Shown piece by piece: positions 1 to 9,226 of a stretch of 64,000 bases of DNA; within the stretch, counting starts at the first letter, position 1; each line of letters starts with the position of its first letter. The notes under the pieces were generated by a model that saw only the letters and a program-made list of their open reading frames with translations, searched no databases and had not been told where the DNA came from. The stretch comes from NVTR01 sp965237505 (lineage in GTDB: Bacteria; Pseudomonadota; Alphaproteobacteria; Rhodobacterales; Rhodobacteraceae): NCBI GenBank assembly GCA_965237505.1, contig CBDEFR010000001.1:434001-498000 (forward strand), given 5' to 3'. Position numbers and translations under genes: made by a program.

Positions 1-1414
1 TGCCAAGCATCCGGTCAAAGCGGGCGCGTTCGACGTTGAGGATCTTGCCGCGCAGAGGCAGAACCGCCTGATTGGCGCGCGCCCGGCCCTGTTTGGCCGA
101 GCCGCCAGCGCTGTCGCCTTCGACCAGAAACAGCTCGCGTTTGGCGGGGTCGCGCTCCTGGCAATCGGCCAGTTTGCCGGGCAGGGATGCAATGTCGAGC
201 GCCGATTTCTTGCGGGTCATCTCGCGTGCTTTTCGGGCGGCTTCGCGGGCCAGCGCGGCCTCGACCATCTTGCCGACGATCAGCTTGGCCTCGGTTGGAT
301 GTTCTTCGAACCATTCGCCGAGTTTTTCGTTCACCAGGCCTTCGACGGCGGGGCGAATTTCGGAGCTGACCAGTTTATCTTTGGTCTGGCTGGAAAATTT
401 GGGGTCGGGGACTTTGACCGACAGCACGCAGGTCAGCCCTTCGCGGGCATCATCACCGGTAAAGTTGATCTTTTCTTTTTTCGCGAGCCCGCTTGAGCCT
501 GCATAAAGGTTCATGGTGCGGGTCAGCGCGCCGCGAAAACCGGCCAGGTGGGTGCCGCCGTCGCGCTGCGGGATGTTGTTGGTAAAGGGCAGCACGGTTT
601 CGTGGTAGCTGTCGTTCCACCACATCGCGACCTCGACAGTGATGCCGTCTTTTTCGCCCACAAAATAGATCGGCTCGTCCAGCATCGGCGATTTTGACCG
701 GTCAAGGTAACGGACGAATTCGCGCACCCCGCCCTGGTAGAACAGCACGGATTCCAGTGCTTCGGCTGGCCGTTCATCGCGCAGAATGATGCGGACGCCG
801 GAATTCAGAAAGGCAAGTTCGCGCAGTCGGTGTTCAAGCGTCTTGAATGAAAAGTCCAGATTGGAAAACGTGTTTGTCGTGGCGAGGAACCGCACTTCGG
901 TTCCCTGACGGCCGTTGGCGTCGCCGACGACCTTCAGAGACTCGGTGGTGTCGCCGTGTTCAAATCTTGCAAAATGCTCCTTGCCGTCGCGCCAGATGCG
1001 CAACTCGAGCCACTCTGAGAGCGCGTTTACAACCGAAACGCCGACCCCGTGCAGGCCTCCGGATACTTTGTAGGAGTTATGGTCGAACTTGCCGCCGGCG
1101 TGAAGCTGGGTCATGATCACCTCGGCGGCACTGACACCTTCTTCTTCGTGAATTCCGACCGGAATGCCACGCCCGTTGTCGGTGACGGAAACACTGCTGT
1201 CCGCCAGAATTGTCACAGTGACGGCGTCGGCGTGACCGGCCAAAGCCTCGTCAATGCCGTTGTCCACGACTTCGTACACCATATGGTGCAAGCCAGAGCC
1301 GTCATCCGTGTCCCCGATATACATGCCGGGGCGTTTGCGGACGGCTTCTAAGCCTTTGAGAACTTTGATGGAATCTGCGCCGTATTCTGTTGGCTGCTGG
1401 GCGTCTTCGGCCAT
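1..1414 (-). CDS. gyrB: DNA gyrase subunit B (3' end outside window)
   Basis: ATPase subunit of the type II topoisomerase that introduces negative supercoils. The product starts MAEDAQQPTEYGADSIKVLK and shows the GHKL ATP-binding motifs: the EVVDNGIDEA region, VTDNGRGIPV, and the GGLHGVGVSVVNALS lid. About 470 residues are visible, ending in the TOPRIM region (ELFLVEGDSAGGSAKQGR), and the reading frame leaves the window at base 1. No frameshift or stop was seen in the visible part. It is read in the same direction as recF, dnaN and dnaA further along, the usual alphaproteobacterial grouping, but is separated from recF by a LysE-type exporter and a VOC protein. Confidence 0.97.
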   Translation of the reverse strand, partial: MAEDAQQPTEYGADSIKVLKGLEAVRKRPGMYIGDTDDGSGLHHMVYEVVDNGIDEALAGHADAVTVTILADSSVSVTDNGRGIPVGIHEEEGVSAAEVIMTQLHAGGKFDHNSYKVSGGLHGVGVSVVNALSEWLELRIWRDGKEHFARFEHGDTTESLKVVGDANGRQGTEVRFLATTNTFSNLDFSFKTLEHRLRELAFLNSGVRIILRDERPAEALESVLFYQGGVREFVRYLDRSKSPMLDEPIYFVGEKDGITVEVAMWWNDSYHETVLPFTNNIPQRDGGTHLAGFRGALTRTMNLYAGSSGLAKKEKINFTGDDAREGLTCVLSVKVPDPKFSSQTKDKLVSSEIRPAVEGLVNEKLGEWFEEHPTEAKLIVGKMVEAALAREAARKAREMTRKKSALDIASLPGKLADCQERDPAKRELFLVEGDSAGGSAKQGRARANQAVLPLRGKILNVERARFDRMLG

Positions 1415-1492
1415 GCCTGCCTTTCTGACTATTTTCACGTATTTATACGAGATTTAGGGGGGATTGTCACGGGTGTGACACAAGATTTGGTG

Positions 1493-2113
1493 TTAGGCGA
1501 AGGGAATGACAAGTCCCACAAAAATCAACATTGATCCGGCTGTCAGATTGGTGCGGCGAAGCGCTGCGGGAGAGGTCAACAACCGGCGCGCGCGTTCGAC
1601 AAATAGCGAGAAAAGGACGTTGCCGATCAGTGGCACAACCATCGAAACCGCAACGATTCCGAGAATGTCCGAGCGCGTCAAGCGGGTCAGATCAAAGAAC
1701 CCCGGCAGCACCCCCATGTAAAACAGGATCGCCTTGGGGTTGCTGAGGATCACCGCGACCCCGGCGGCAAAACCGGCCCACATGCCTGGGCGGGTCAGGC
1801 GGGTATCGGTTGTGATCTTGTTGGACGCATTGCGGATGATCAACGCGCCCATTGCGATGAATATCACCGTCGCAACGCCGCGCAGAACCGTCATGAAGCC
1901 GGCAAAGACCGAGACGATCCAACTGACGCCAAGGATCGCCAGAAACGGCCACAGCGCGTCGCCGATCACGACGCCCAATACCAGCGGCAAGGCAGAACGA
2001 AAGCCGCCCGATATCGTGCGCGCAGTAAGCGCAACCCAGACCGGACCGGGGGTCAGAAACAGGATTGCTACCGCGCCCGCGTAAAGCAGTAACTCATAGG
2101 CTGTGACCGTCAT
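1493..2113 (-). CDS. LysE/RhtB family amino-acid exporter
   Basis: Inner-membrane translocator of about 206 residues with five to six hydrophobic segments. The N-terminal FLTPGPVWVALTARTISGG stretch is the conserved LysE/RhtB signature, and the LSNPKAILFYMGVLPGFF segment matches the second conserved block. I chose the start MTVTAYELLLYAG because the first membrane segment follows at once; an upstream in-frame ATG would add ten polar residues. Members export amino acids such as homoserine, threonine or lysine; the substrate cannot be told here. Confidence 0.9.
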   Translation of the reverse strand: MTVTAYELLLYAGAVAILFLTPGPVWVALTARTISGGFRSALPLVLGVVIGDALWPFLAILGVSWIVSVFAGFMTVLRGVATVIFIAMGALIIRNASNKITTDTRLTRPGMWAGFAAGVAVILSNPKAILFYMGVLPGFFDLTRLTRSDILGIVAVSMVVPLIGNVLFSLFVERARRLLTSPAALRRTNLTAGSMLIFVGLVIPFA

Positions 2114-2162
2114 GTAATTCGCGTTACCGCTGGATGACTTCAAGTTGGGCAGGACAAGACGA

Positions 2163-2588
2163 TTACACCGGCAAAGCCAAGCTGCCGTCTTTGTTCAGTG
2201 GCCAGAATGGGTTCATCGCGACCTCCCAGACATGTCCGTCAGGGTCGGCGTAGTAGCCGGAATAGCCACCCCAAAAGACCTTTTCAGGCGGCTTCAGCGC
2301 GCTCGCCCCGGCGGCAAGTGCCGCTGCATAGGCGGCGTCAACCTCGGCCGTCGTCGCAAAGTTCTGCGCCAAAGTCATCGCCCCGGTGCCAAGCTTGACG
2401 TCCGGGCGGCCCTGATCCGCGGCCAGCGGGCCAATGCCAAACAAACCCAGCACCATGCCGTGGATTTGGTAAAACACGACGCCGTCCTGCTGTCTGGTCG
2501 GAGTCCAGCCGAGTGCTGCGTAAAACGCGCGTGAACGATCAAGGTCGGTGACGCCCAGGGTAATCAGGCTGACGCGTTGTGGGGTCAT
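2163..2588 (-). CDS. VOC (glyoxalase/bleomycin resistance) family protein
   Basis: Small protein (141 residues) of the vicinal oxygen chelate fold. It begins with the beta-alpha-beta signature LITLGVTDLDRSRAFYAALG and carries the second-module block ending YYADPDGHVWEVAMNPFW, where the His/Glu metal-ligand region of the family lies. The start codon overlaps the recF stop by 4 nt (ATGA), so it is probably translated together with recF. The reaction is unknown; family members include glyoxalases, dioxygenases and drug-binding proteins. Confidence 0.88.
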   Translation of the reverse strand: MTPQRVSLITLGVTDLDRSRAFYAALGWTPTRQQDGVVFYQIHGMVLGLFGIGPLAADQGRPDVKLGTGAMTLAQNFATTAEVDAAYAAALAAGASALKPPEKVFWGGYSGYYADPDGHVWEVAMNPFWPLNKDGSLALPV

Positions 2589-3700
2589 GCGCCGTTCCTT
2601 TCAACAGTTCGGGATGTGCCAGCGTCTTCGAACATTTCGAAATACTGTGCGGCGTTGCCAATTCCTGCAAACAGATCCAATCCGGTGCCGGTCATGAATG
2701 CTTGCGCGCCCAGGCTGCAAATTTCCTCATAAAGCGCGGCGCGTCGTTCTGCGTCCAGATGGGCGGCCACTTCGTCCAGCAACAGCATCGGTGGCGCGCC
2801 GAAATCTTCTCTCAGCGCCCGCGCATTGGCAAGGATCAGCGAGATCAACAGCGCCTTCTGCTCGCCAGTGGAGCATTGCCGGGCCTCGATCCCCTTGGCG
2901 CTGTAGATCGCGCCCAGATCAACCCGATGCGCGCCGCTCAAAGTGCGGCCGGCCTGGATGTCGCGTGAGCGGCCTTGTGACAGCACGGAGGCAAGGTCTT
3001 CCTTTATGTCGGGTATATCGGTGCCGTCCGGGCCGACCATCGTCAAATCGGCCGTTGGAAATGCAGATTTCGCGTCGCTCTGCGCGCCCATTACACGGTC
3101 TATCGCAAATGCGCGGTTGGTCATTATCGCGGCCCCGGCTTGCGCCATCTGCGATTCCAGTGCGCGATACCACGCTGCATCGCTGTCCCGATCCTTCAGG
3201 AGCCGGTTGCGTTCGCGCATCGCCTTATCATACGTCAGCACCGCCTCGGCGTGGCTGGGCTCAAAGCTCATGGTCATCCGGTCAAGAAACCGCCGCCGCC
3301 CGTCAGCGCCTTCGATCCAGAGCCGGTCCATCGCGGGCACCAGCCACAGCAGCCGGGCGATCCGCCCTAACGCCACCTGGGTCGCGGACTTGCCGTCGAT
3401 GCGGACCTGCCGCAGCCTGCCGGGCTCGGCCCAGGTTTCAACCTCGTGGGTTTGGTGCAAGCTCTGCAGTCTGGCCGAGACCTTCCAGCCCACTGAATCG
3501 GCGTTTCTGGACATTTCGTCCAGGGTTGCGCGGCGCAGACCGCGGCCCGGCGACAGCAGCGATATTGTTTCAAGCAAATTGGTCTTGCCAACCCCGTTCG
3601 CACCATAGATCGCCACCGGGCGGCCATCGAGCGCAAGCCTCGCCAGCTTGTGTGAACGAAAATGCGAAACTGTGAGCTTCTGCACAGCCAAGCCTGTCAT
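2585..3700 (-). CDS. recF: DNA replication and repair protein RecF
   Basis: SMC-like ATPase that helps load RecA at single-stranded gaps, about 371 residues. Walker A is YGANGVGKTNLLETISLLS near residue 35, the ABC-like signature lies in CSTGEQKALLISLILANA, and Walker B is PMLLLDEVAAHLD near the C-terminus. I chose the start MTGLAVQKLTVSHFRSHKLA because it matches the RecF N-terminus; a 22-residue upstream extension reaching into dnaN has no family support. It lies 62 nt downstream of dnaN in the same direction. Confidence 0.96.
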   Translation of the reverse strand: MTGLAVQKLTVSHFRSHKLARLALDGRPVAIYGANGVGKTNLLETISLLSPGRGLRRATLDEMSRNADSVGWKVSARLQSLHQTHEVETWAEPGRLRQVRIDGKSATQVALGRIARLLWLVPAMDRLWIEGADGRRRFLDRMTMSFEPSHAEAVLTYDKAMRERNRLLKDRDSDAAWYRALESQMAQAGAAIMTNRAFAIDRVMGAQSDAKSAFPTADLTMVGPDGTDIPDIKEDLASVLSQGRSRDIQAGRTLSGAHRVDLGAIYSAKGIEARQCSTGEQKALLISLILANARALREDFGAPPMLLLDEVAAHLDAERRAALYEEICSLGAQAFMTGTGLDLFAGIGNAAQYFEMFEDAGTSRTVERNGA

Positions 3701-3762
3701 CCGACCGCCCTTCTTCTGTTCAAAAATACTCCCGCCGGAGACAAGATTCTCTCGCTCGCCGG

Positions 3763-4881
3763 TCACACCCGCATCGGCATCACCACGTAAATCGCAGTAT
3801 CGTCGTCGCCCTCGCGCATCAGGGTCGGATCGCCGGAAGAGTTGAACAGGAACACCGCGTTTTCACGATCAACTTGACTGGCGATTTCCAGTAAGTATTT
3901 GGCGTTAAAGCCAATATCCAAGTGTTCATCACCATAGGCGACGCCCATTTCTTCCTCTGCCGCACCGCTGTCCGGGGCATTTACGGACAGCACCAGACGG
4001 TCCTCGTCCAGCGACAATTTCACCGCGCGCGAGCGCTCGGATGACACCGTCGCCACCCGGTCAACGGCGCGTGCGAATTCGGCGGCGTCGACTTCCATTC
4101 TGCGCGTGTTGCCTTGCGGAATGACCCGTGTGTAGTCGGGAAACGTGCCGTCGATGACTTTCGAGGTCAGGGTGACGTCGGGGGTCGCAAACCGCACCTT
4201 GGTCTCGGACACCGAGACCGCGATGGTCATATCGTCATCTTCAAGCAACTTGCGCAGCTCGGCCACGGTTTTGCGCGGCACGATGACGCCGGGCATGGCC
4301 TCTGCACCATCGGGCAGGACCGCATCAATACGCGCCAGGCGATGCCCGTCTGTCGCCACGCAACGCAGAACTTGGCCGCTGTCGGCAGTGCTGACATGCA
4401 TATAGACGCCGTTCAGGTAATACCGCGTTTCCTCGGTCGAGATTGCGAACTTGGACTTGTCAAAGAGCCGCCGCAGCAGCGCCGCAGGGGCCGAGAAGTT
4501 ACAATCGTATTCGGCCGAGGTCATGATCGGAAAATCTTCGCGCGGCAGCATCGCCAGTGAAAAGTTTGAACGCCCGGCTTCTATGGTCAGACGGCCGGAT
4601 GCGCCATCATCGCTCAGCGCAACCAACGCGCCGTCGGGTAGTTTGCGGACAATCTCGTGCAGGATCACCGCCGAAACCGTCGTGGCGCCGGGCCGTTCGA
4701 CCTGCGCTGCAGCCCGGTCAACCACTTCGATATCCAGATCGGTGGCGCGGAAAGTTACGTTACTGGCTTCGGCCTCGATCAGCACGTTGGCAAGGATCGG
4801 GATGGTATTGCGGCGTTCGACAACCGATTGCGCCTGCCCCAGGGCCTTGAGCAAGGCGCTGCGTTCGATACTGATCTTCAT
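3763..4881 (-). CDS. dnaN: DNA polymerase III beta sliding clamp
   Basis: Ring-shaped processivity clamp of DNA polymerase III, 372 residues, the normal length. The N-terminus MKISIERSALLKALGQAQSV and the C-terminus ending in YVVMPMRV are typical, and the three repeated clamp domains are all present. I set the start at MKISIERS because homologues begin there; the upstream in-frame ATG would add 24 unrelated residues. It lies between dnaA and recF, all transcribed the same way. Confidence 0.97.
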   Translation of the reverse strand: MKISIERSALLKALGQAQSVVERRNTIPILANVLIEAEASNVTFRATDLDIEVVDRAAAQVERPGATTVSAVILHEIVRKLPDGALVALSDDGASGRLTIEAGRSNFSLAMLPREDFPIMTSAEYDCNFSAPAALLRRLFDKSKFAISTEETRYYLNGVYMHVSTADSGQVLRCVATDGHRLARIDAVLPDGAEAMPGVIVPRKTVAELRKLLEDDDMTIAVSVSETKVRFATPDVTLTSKVIDGTFPDYTRVIPQGNTRRMEVDAAEFARAVDRVATVSSERSRAVKLSLDEDRLVLSVNAPDSGAAEEEMGVAYGDEHLDIGFNAKYLLEIASQVDRENAVFLFNSSGDPTLMREGDDDTAIYVVMPMRV

Positions 4882-5003
4882 GTCCCACTCCTGCATGTGC
4901 CGGGCCCAGATGTGCCGGGGCGGTGAATGTAGCGCATTCACCGCCCGGCTCAACAGTTTTCTGATATGTCCGATTAACGCGAGCGACCGTCAAGGGCAGA
5001 TGG

Positions 5004-6347
5004 TCAGGCTTCCAGCGTCCTGCGCAGCAGTTCCAGATCCTCGGCGATCTGGTGGTCGTGGGCTTTCAACTCTTCGATCCGCCGCACCCCGTGCATGACG
5101 GTGGTATGATCACGTCCGCCAAAGCGGCGGCCGATTTCAGGCAGGCTTCGCGTGGTCATGCGTTTGGCCAAAAACATCGCAACCTGGCGCGGCCGCGCGA
5201 TGGTGCGCACCCGTTTCGGACCGATAATGTCAGACAGGCGGATGTTGTAGTGCTCGGCCACTTTGCGCTGAATTTCCTCGACCGTGACTTTGCGGTCTGA
5301 TGCCCGCAGGATGTCAGCCAGGCAGTCCTGCGCCAGTTCCAGCGTGATTTCGCGGCCCACCAGCGAGGCGAACGCAAACAGCCGCATCAATGCGCCTTCC
5401 AATACCCGAACATTGGTGGATATGCGAATCGCAAGGAATTCCAGAACACCATCGGTAATCACCAGCTCCTGATACTGTTGCCGGTATTGTTCGACTTTCT
5501 GTTGCAGGATGCCTAAGCGAAGTTCGTAATCGGTCGGGTGCAGGTCGACGACCAGACCACATTGCAGGCGCGACTTGATCCGTTCTTCAAGATCCTTGAT
5601 CTCAACCGGGGCGCGGTCGGCGGAAATGATGATCTGTTTGCCCTGATCCACCAGCGCGTTGAAGGTGTGAAAGAACTCTTCCTGGGTGCTGTCTTTGCCG
5701 GCGATGAATTGCACGTCATCCACCATCAGCACATCGACCGAGCGGAACAGCTGTTTGAAATCCATCATCTGCTTTTCGCGCAACGCCTGCACGAAGCGAT
5801 ACATGAACTGCTCTGCCGACAGATATACCACCCGCAGATCCGGGTTTTGGCCTTGCAGCTGCCAGGCGATAGCGTGCATCAGGTGGGTCTTGCCAAGCCC
5901 GACGCCGCCATAAAGAAACAGCGGATTGAACGCGACATCGCTGCCTTCGGCAACCCGGCGCGCGGCGGCATGGGCAAGTTCGTTCGGTTTTCCAACGACA
6001 AAACTGTCAAAGGTAAAGCGGGCATCCAGCGGTGCACCGGGAAGATCGCCATCTGGCTTGTTCGACTTGCGCACAACTGCCGGTGCATCGATCGCCTTTG
6101 GCGCCGCCCTTGGCACATTGAATTCAACCCGGCTGACTGCCGCCCCGGCCCGGGAAAGCTGGTTCAATATCTGGTCACCAAAATTGCGCGACACCCAATT
6201 GCCCATGAAATTCGTCGGCACCAAAAACGTCGCCACACCATTTTTCATATTCGAAAATTCGAGCAGTTCGATCCAGTTTTTGTAGTTGTTCTTACCGACT
6301 GTCTTTAGTAACTCGTCCTGCACTTGTCCCCAGGTATCATCAGTCAT
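5004..6347 (-). CDS. dnaA: Chromosomal replication initiator DnaA
   Basis: AAA+ initiator that binds DnaA boxes and melts oriC, about 447 residues. Domain I is at the N-terminus (MTDDTWGQVQDELLKTVGK), Walker A is GGVGLGKTHLMHAIAW, Walker B is VDVLMVDDVQFIAGK, and the C-terminal DNA-binding signature is GRRFGGRDHTTVMHGVRRI. I chose the MTDDTW start; an in-frame ATG ten codons upstream is also possible. Followed by dnaN in the same direction. Confidence 0.97.
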   Translation of the reverse strand: MTDDTWGQVQDELLKTVGKNNYKNWIELLEFSNMKNGVATFLVPTNFMGNWVSRNFGDQILNQLSRAGAAVSRVEFNVPRAAPKAIDAPAVVRKSNKPDGDLPGAPLDARFTFDSFVVGKPNELAHAAARRVAEGSDVAFNPLFLYGGVGLGKTHLMHAIAWQLQGQNPDLRVVYLSAEQFMYRFVQALREKQMMDFKQLFRSVDVLMVDDVQFIAGKDSTQEEFFHTFNALVDQGKQIIISADRAPVEIKDLEERIKSRLQCGLVVDLHPTDYELRLGILQQKVEQYRQQYQELVITDGVLEFLAIRISTNVRVLEGALMRLFAFASLVGREITLELAQDCLADILRASDRKVTVEEIQRKVAEHYNIRLSDIIGPKRVRTIARPRQVAMFLAKRMTTRSLPEIGRRFGGRDHTTVMHGVRRIEELKAHDHQIAEDLELLRRTLEA

Positions 6348-6376
6348 TTTATTCGACCCGCATTTATAAATTTTCA

Positions 6377-6826
6377 TCAATACTGGCGCCAAGCCAGCCC
6401 CCGATGTTTCCAGCCATTGTGAAAACCCCGGTGCCCATCTTGATTCAGGTCGCCTTCGAATCCTTCGGCTACATTCAGGCACTGGGTCGCGGCATTGCTG
6501 TCAGCAAATCGCGCGGCCATTGCCCCTGCAGCGTGCAGAGATCGCCCCCCGGAACGGCAGATGAACAGAAGCTTGCCTGGCGTAGCGTCGCCAAGTGCTT
6601 CGATCACCGCATCCGCAAAGCGCGGGTTGTTAGACATCCCCGGTAACTGCACCCATTCGACGCAAATCAGCGTCTGGCCCAGCCCCGCAAGGTCAGGAAC
6701 ACCGACAAAAGCCCATTCGGCCTGCGTCCTGACATCGACTAGACGGGCATCTTGTTCTGTTTCCAGAATTGTCCAGGCGTCGGTTGGCAGAATTTCACCA
6801 ACACGCGGACCGCTGCCCGAGTTCAT
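6377..6826 (-). CDS. Rhodanese-like domain protein
   Basis: Single-domain rhodanese of 149 residues. The N-terminal CH2A-type block RLVDVRTQAEWAFVGVPDL and the active-site loop ICRSGGRSLHAAGAMA, with the catalytic cysteine, are both visible, so sulfurtransferase activity is plausible. No signal peptide, so it is probably cytosolic. It ends about 29 nt before dnaA in the same direction; the dnaA promoter may therefore lie inside or upstream of it. Confidence 0.88.
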   Translation of the reverse strand: MNSGSGPRVGEILPTDAWTILETEQDARLVDVRTQAEWAFVGVPDLAGLGQTLICVEWVQLPGMSNNPRFADAVIEALGDATPGKLLFICRSGGRSLHAAGAMAARFADSNAATQCLNVAEGFEGDLNQDGHRGFHNGWKHRGLAWRQY

Positions 6827-6990
6827 CGATTGTCCCCCAAAGACGATGTGAATCGTTGCGCTAAGCTAGCAAGGTGATCGCCGCTGACGCAACAGAACTT
6901 CGCGCTTGACTCGATCTTTGTCGTGGCGAATCTCGTAAGTCCTTGAATCGCGATAATCGCGCAGGAAAAATACCACAGTCCGAAAACACG

Positions 6991-7014
6991 AAAGCGCACC
7001 AGTTGGCGCGCTTT
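6991..7014 (-). terminator. Probable rho-independent terminator after rpsT
   Basis: Read on the minus strand, the sequence forms a stem AAAGCGC/GCGCTTT extended by G-T and C-G pairs around an AACT loop, followed by CGTGTTTTC. It lies 27 nt after the rpsT stop. The rest of the 214-bp gap up to the rhodanese gene shows no gene and no obvious cluster of DnaA boxes. Confidence 0.6.
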
Positions 7015-7040
7015 GAGCTGATTCTTTTAGTAAGTTGGGG

Positions 7041-7304
7041 CTAGACGATGGCCTTTATGCGGGCCGACAGCCGCGACATTTTGCGCGCCACGGTGTTTTT
7101 GTGAAAGATGCCCTTGGTGACGCCACGCATCAGTTCTGGTTGTGCGGCGCGCAATGCGTCTGACGCGGCGTCTTTTTGGCCAGACGCGATCGCCTCTTCG
7201 ACTTTTCGCAGAAACGTGCGGATGCGCGAACGGCGCGCTTTGTTCACGTTGAAGCGGCGTTCATTCTGGCGGGCGCGTTTTTTGGACTGTGGCGAATTGG
7301 CCAT
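7041..7304 (-). CDS. rpsT: 30S ribosomal protein S20
   Basis: Primary 16S rRNA-binding protein of the small subunit, 87 residues, normal length. The N-terminus MANSPQSKKRARQNERRFNV and the many Lys/Arg residues are diagnostic. I chose the MANS start over an ATG five codons upstream because homologues begin there. The position beside dnaA is common in Rhodobacterales. Confidence 0.97.
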   Translation of the reverse strand: MANSPQSKKRARQNERRFNVNKARRSRIRTFLRKVEEAIASGQKDAASDALRAAQPELMRGVTKGIFHKNTVARKMSRLSARIKAIV

Positions 7305-7468
7305 GCGTGTCGTTCTCACAGTTTATTAGCGGTGCAAATCTGAAGCCGCGCTTCTAGGTCGTCACCGGGTGCAAGTCAACGGGGTAGGTGGAAGATTATT
7401 GTTTCGGCGGTGGCAATTCTTCCGCGAAGAATTGAAGTGATTTGTTGCGGAAAAATCATGCCCTGAAC

Positions 7469-8245
7469 TTACTTGTCGCGAAACTGCGGTTCTCGTTTTT
7501 CCAGAAACGCCTGCATCCCTTCCTTCTGGTCCTCGGTGGCAAACAAGGCATGGAAAACCCGGCGTTCATAAAGCAGGCCCTCGCGCAAGGTGGTTTCATA
7601 GCTTCGGTTGACCGCATCCTTGACCGTCATCACTGTCAGCGCTGATTTCTCGGCAATTTTCTGGGCCACGCCCAGGGCCTCTTCGATCAGCTTTTTGGCG
7701 GGCACAACGCGGCTGACCAGGCCGGAGCTTTCAGCTTCGGTCGCATCCATGAAACGGCCGGTCAGATGCATGTCCATCGCTTTCGATTTACCGACGAACC
7801 GGGTCAGGCGCTGGGTGCCGCCGATGCCGGCAACCACGCCCAGGTTAATCTCTGGCTGACCAAATTTGGCGGTGTCGGCGGCGATTATGAAATCGCACAT
7901 CATCGCCAGTTCGCAGCCGCCGCCAAGCGCAAAGCCCGCAACGGCCGCGATGATTGGCTTGCGGATGCGCTGAATTGCTTCGGATTCGGATGCAAAGAAG
8001 TCCTCGCTGAACATGTCAACGTATGACTTTTCAGCCATTTCCGCGACGTCGGCCCCGGCGGCAAAGGCTTTTTCGGACCCGGTCAGGACAATTGCGCGCA
8101 CTTTGCCGTTTTTGTCGGCGTCCTGCATGGCGTCCACCAGTTCCCCCAACAGCTCTGAGTTCAGCGCGTTAAGGGCGTCCGGACGGTTCAACGTGATCAG
8201 GCACACATCATCCTCGATCTTCACTATGATCGTTTTGTAAGCCAT
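7469..8245 (-). CDS. Enoyl-CoA hydratase (crotonase family)
   Basis: Hydrates trans-2-enoyl-CoA in fatty-acid beta-oxidation; 258 residues, typical for the family. The crotonase oxyanion-hole segment AVAGFALGGGCELAMMCDF and the segment GQPEINLGVVAGIGGTQRL carry the two expected catalytic glutamates. I chose the start MAYKTIIVKIEDD; an upstream in-frame ATG adds 13 residues with no family match. The gene stands alone between rpsT and mutM, as in many Rhodobacterales. Confidence 0.94.
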   Translation of the reverse strand: MAYKTIIVKIEDDVCLITLNRPDALNALNSELLGELVDAMQDADKNGKVRAIVLTGSEKAFAAGADVAEMAEKSYVDMFSEDFFASESEAIQRIRKPIIAAVAGFALGGGCELAMMCDFIIAADTAKFGQPEINLGVVAGIGGTQRLTRFVGKSKAMDMHLTGRFMDATEAESSGLVSRVVPAKKLIEEALGVAQKIAEKSALTVMTVKDAVNRSYETTLREGLLYERRVFHALFATEDQKEGMQAFLEKREPQFRDK

Positions 8246-8308
8246 CAGGAATGCCCCAATTGTTCCAGTCAGAGGCAAATCCATAGCAGTCCTGAGCGGT
8301 CGATCAAG

Positions 8309-9139
8309 CTATCTTTGGCATTGCGGGCAGTAGAATGTTGAGCGGCCGGTTTGGACAATGCGGGTGATTTGGCCGTTACAATCGGGCGTCGGGCAGGGTT
8401 GGCCCTGGCGATCGTAGACCCGGAAATTGTGTTGAAAATAACCCAGTTCGCCACTGGTTTGACGATGATCGCGCAGCGAGGAGCCACCGGATGCGATGGC
8501 TTCGTGCAGCACGTCACGGATCGCCGGCACCAGGGCGGCAACGCGCGCGGCAGATATGTTCCCGGCTTTGCGTTTGGGCGAAATGGAGGTGCGGTGCAGC
8601 ACTTCGCTGACGTAGATATTGCCGAGCCCGGCGACGATGCGCTGGTCCAGCAGTGCCGCCTTGATCGGCATGTTGCGGCCCCTAAGGCGGCGGGCCAAAT
8701 AATCCGTGTCAAACGAGTTTCCGAGCGGTTCCGGCCCCAGATTGGCCAGCAGGCGGTGTATGTCGGCGGTGTCGGTGGGCGTCAGATCCATTGCACCAAA
8801 GCGGCGGGCATCGTTGAAGGTCACGCGCCCGCCGTTTGCCATGTCCAGCACGACATGGTCGTGCTTTTGCAGTGCCGGGTGGGGCGGTGTTGACACCAGC
8901 ATACGGCCCGACATGCCCAGGTGGATGATCAGCGTTTCGCCGGAATTCAGATCAGCGAGGATGTATTTTGAGCGCCGCCGCAGGTGATCGACACGCTTGC
9001 CAGTCAGGCGTTCCGCCATCGCCTGCGGAAACGGCCAGCGCAGATCGGGGCGGCGGATATTGGCGCGGGCGATGACCTGGCCCTGCATGACCGGCTGCAG
9101 CCCGCGCCGCACAGTCTCAACCTCTGGCAATTCAGGCAT
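8309..9139 (-). CDS. mutM: Formamidopyrimidine-DNA glycosylase
   Basis: Base-excision repair glycosylase/AP lyase that removes oxidised purines. The N-terminus MPELPEVETVRRGL gives the catalytic proline and glutamate, SKYILADL supplies the conserved lysine, and the C-terminus is an intact zinc finger with CPTPDC and YCPQC. Length 276 residues is normal. It diverges from ubiE across an 87-bp gap that must hold promoters for both. Confidence 0.97.
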   Translation of the reverse strand: MPELPEVETVRRGLQPVMQGQVIARANIRRPDLRWPFPQAMAERLTGKRVDHLRRRSKYILADLNSGETLIIHLGMSGRMLVSTPPHPALQKHDHVVLDMANGGRVTFNDARRFGAMDLTPTDTADIHRLLANLGPEPLGNSFDTDYLARRLRGRNMPIKAALLDQRIVAGLGNIYVSEVLHRTSISPKRKAGNISAARVAALVPAIRDVLHEAIASGGSSLRDHRQTSGELGYFQHNFRVYDRQGQPCPTPDCNGQITRIVQTGRSTFYCPQCQR

Positions 9140-9226
9140 TTGTCATCCTTTTGGACATGCGGGCGCATTGTCACGCCCCTTGAGAGACCTATAAGAAGGG
9201 TGAGTTTTGGACGGACGGCAAGGCCG

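Noticed and set aside
6827..7040. Possible replication origin between rpsT and dnaA
   Set aside because: I saw no cluster of DnaA boxes or AT-rich unwinding region; in this group the origin need not be beside dnaA.
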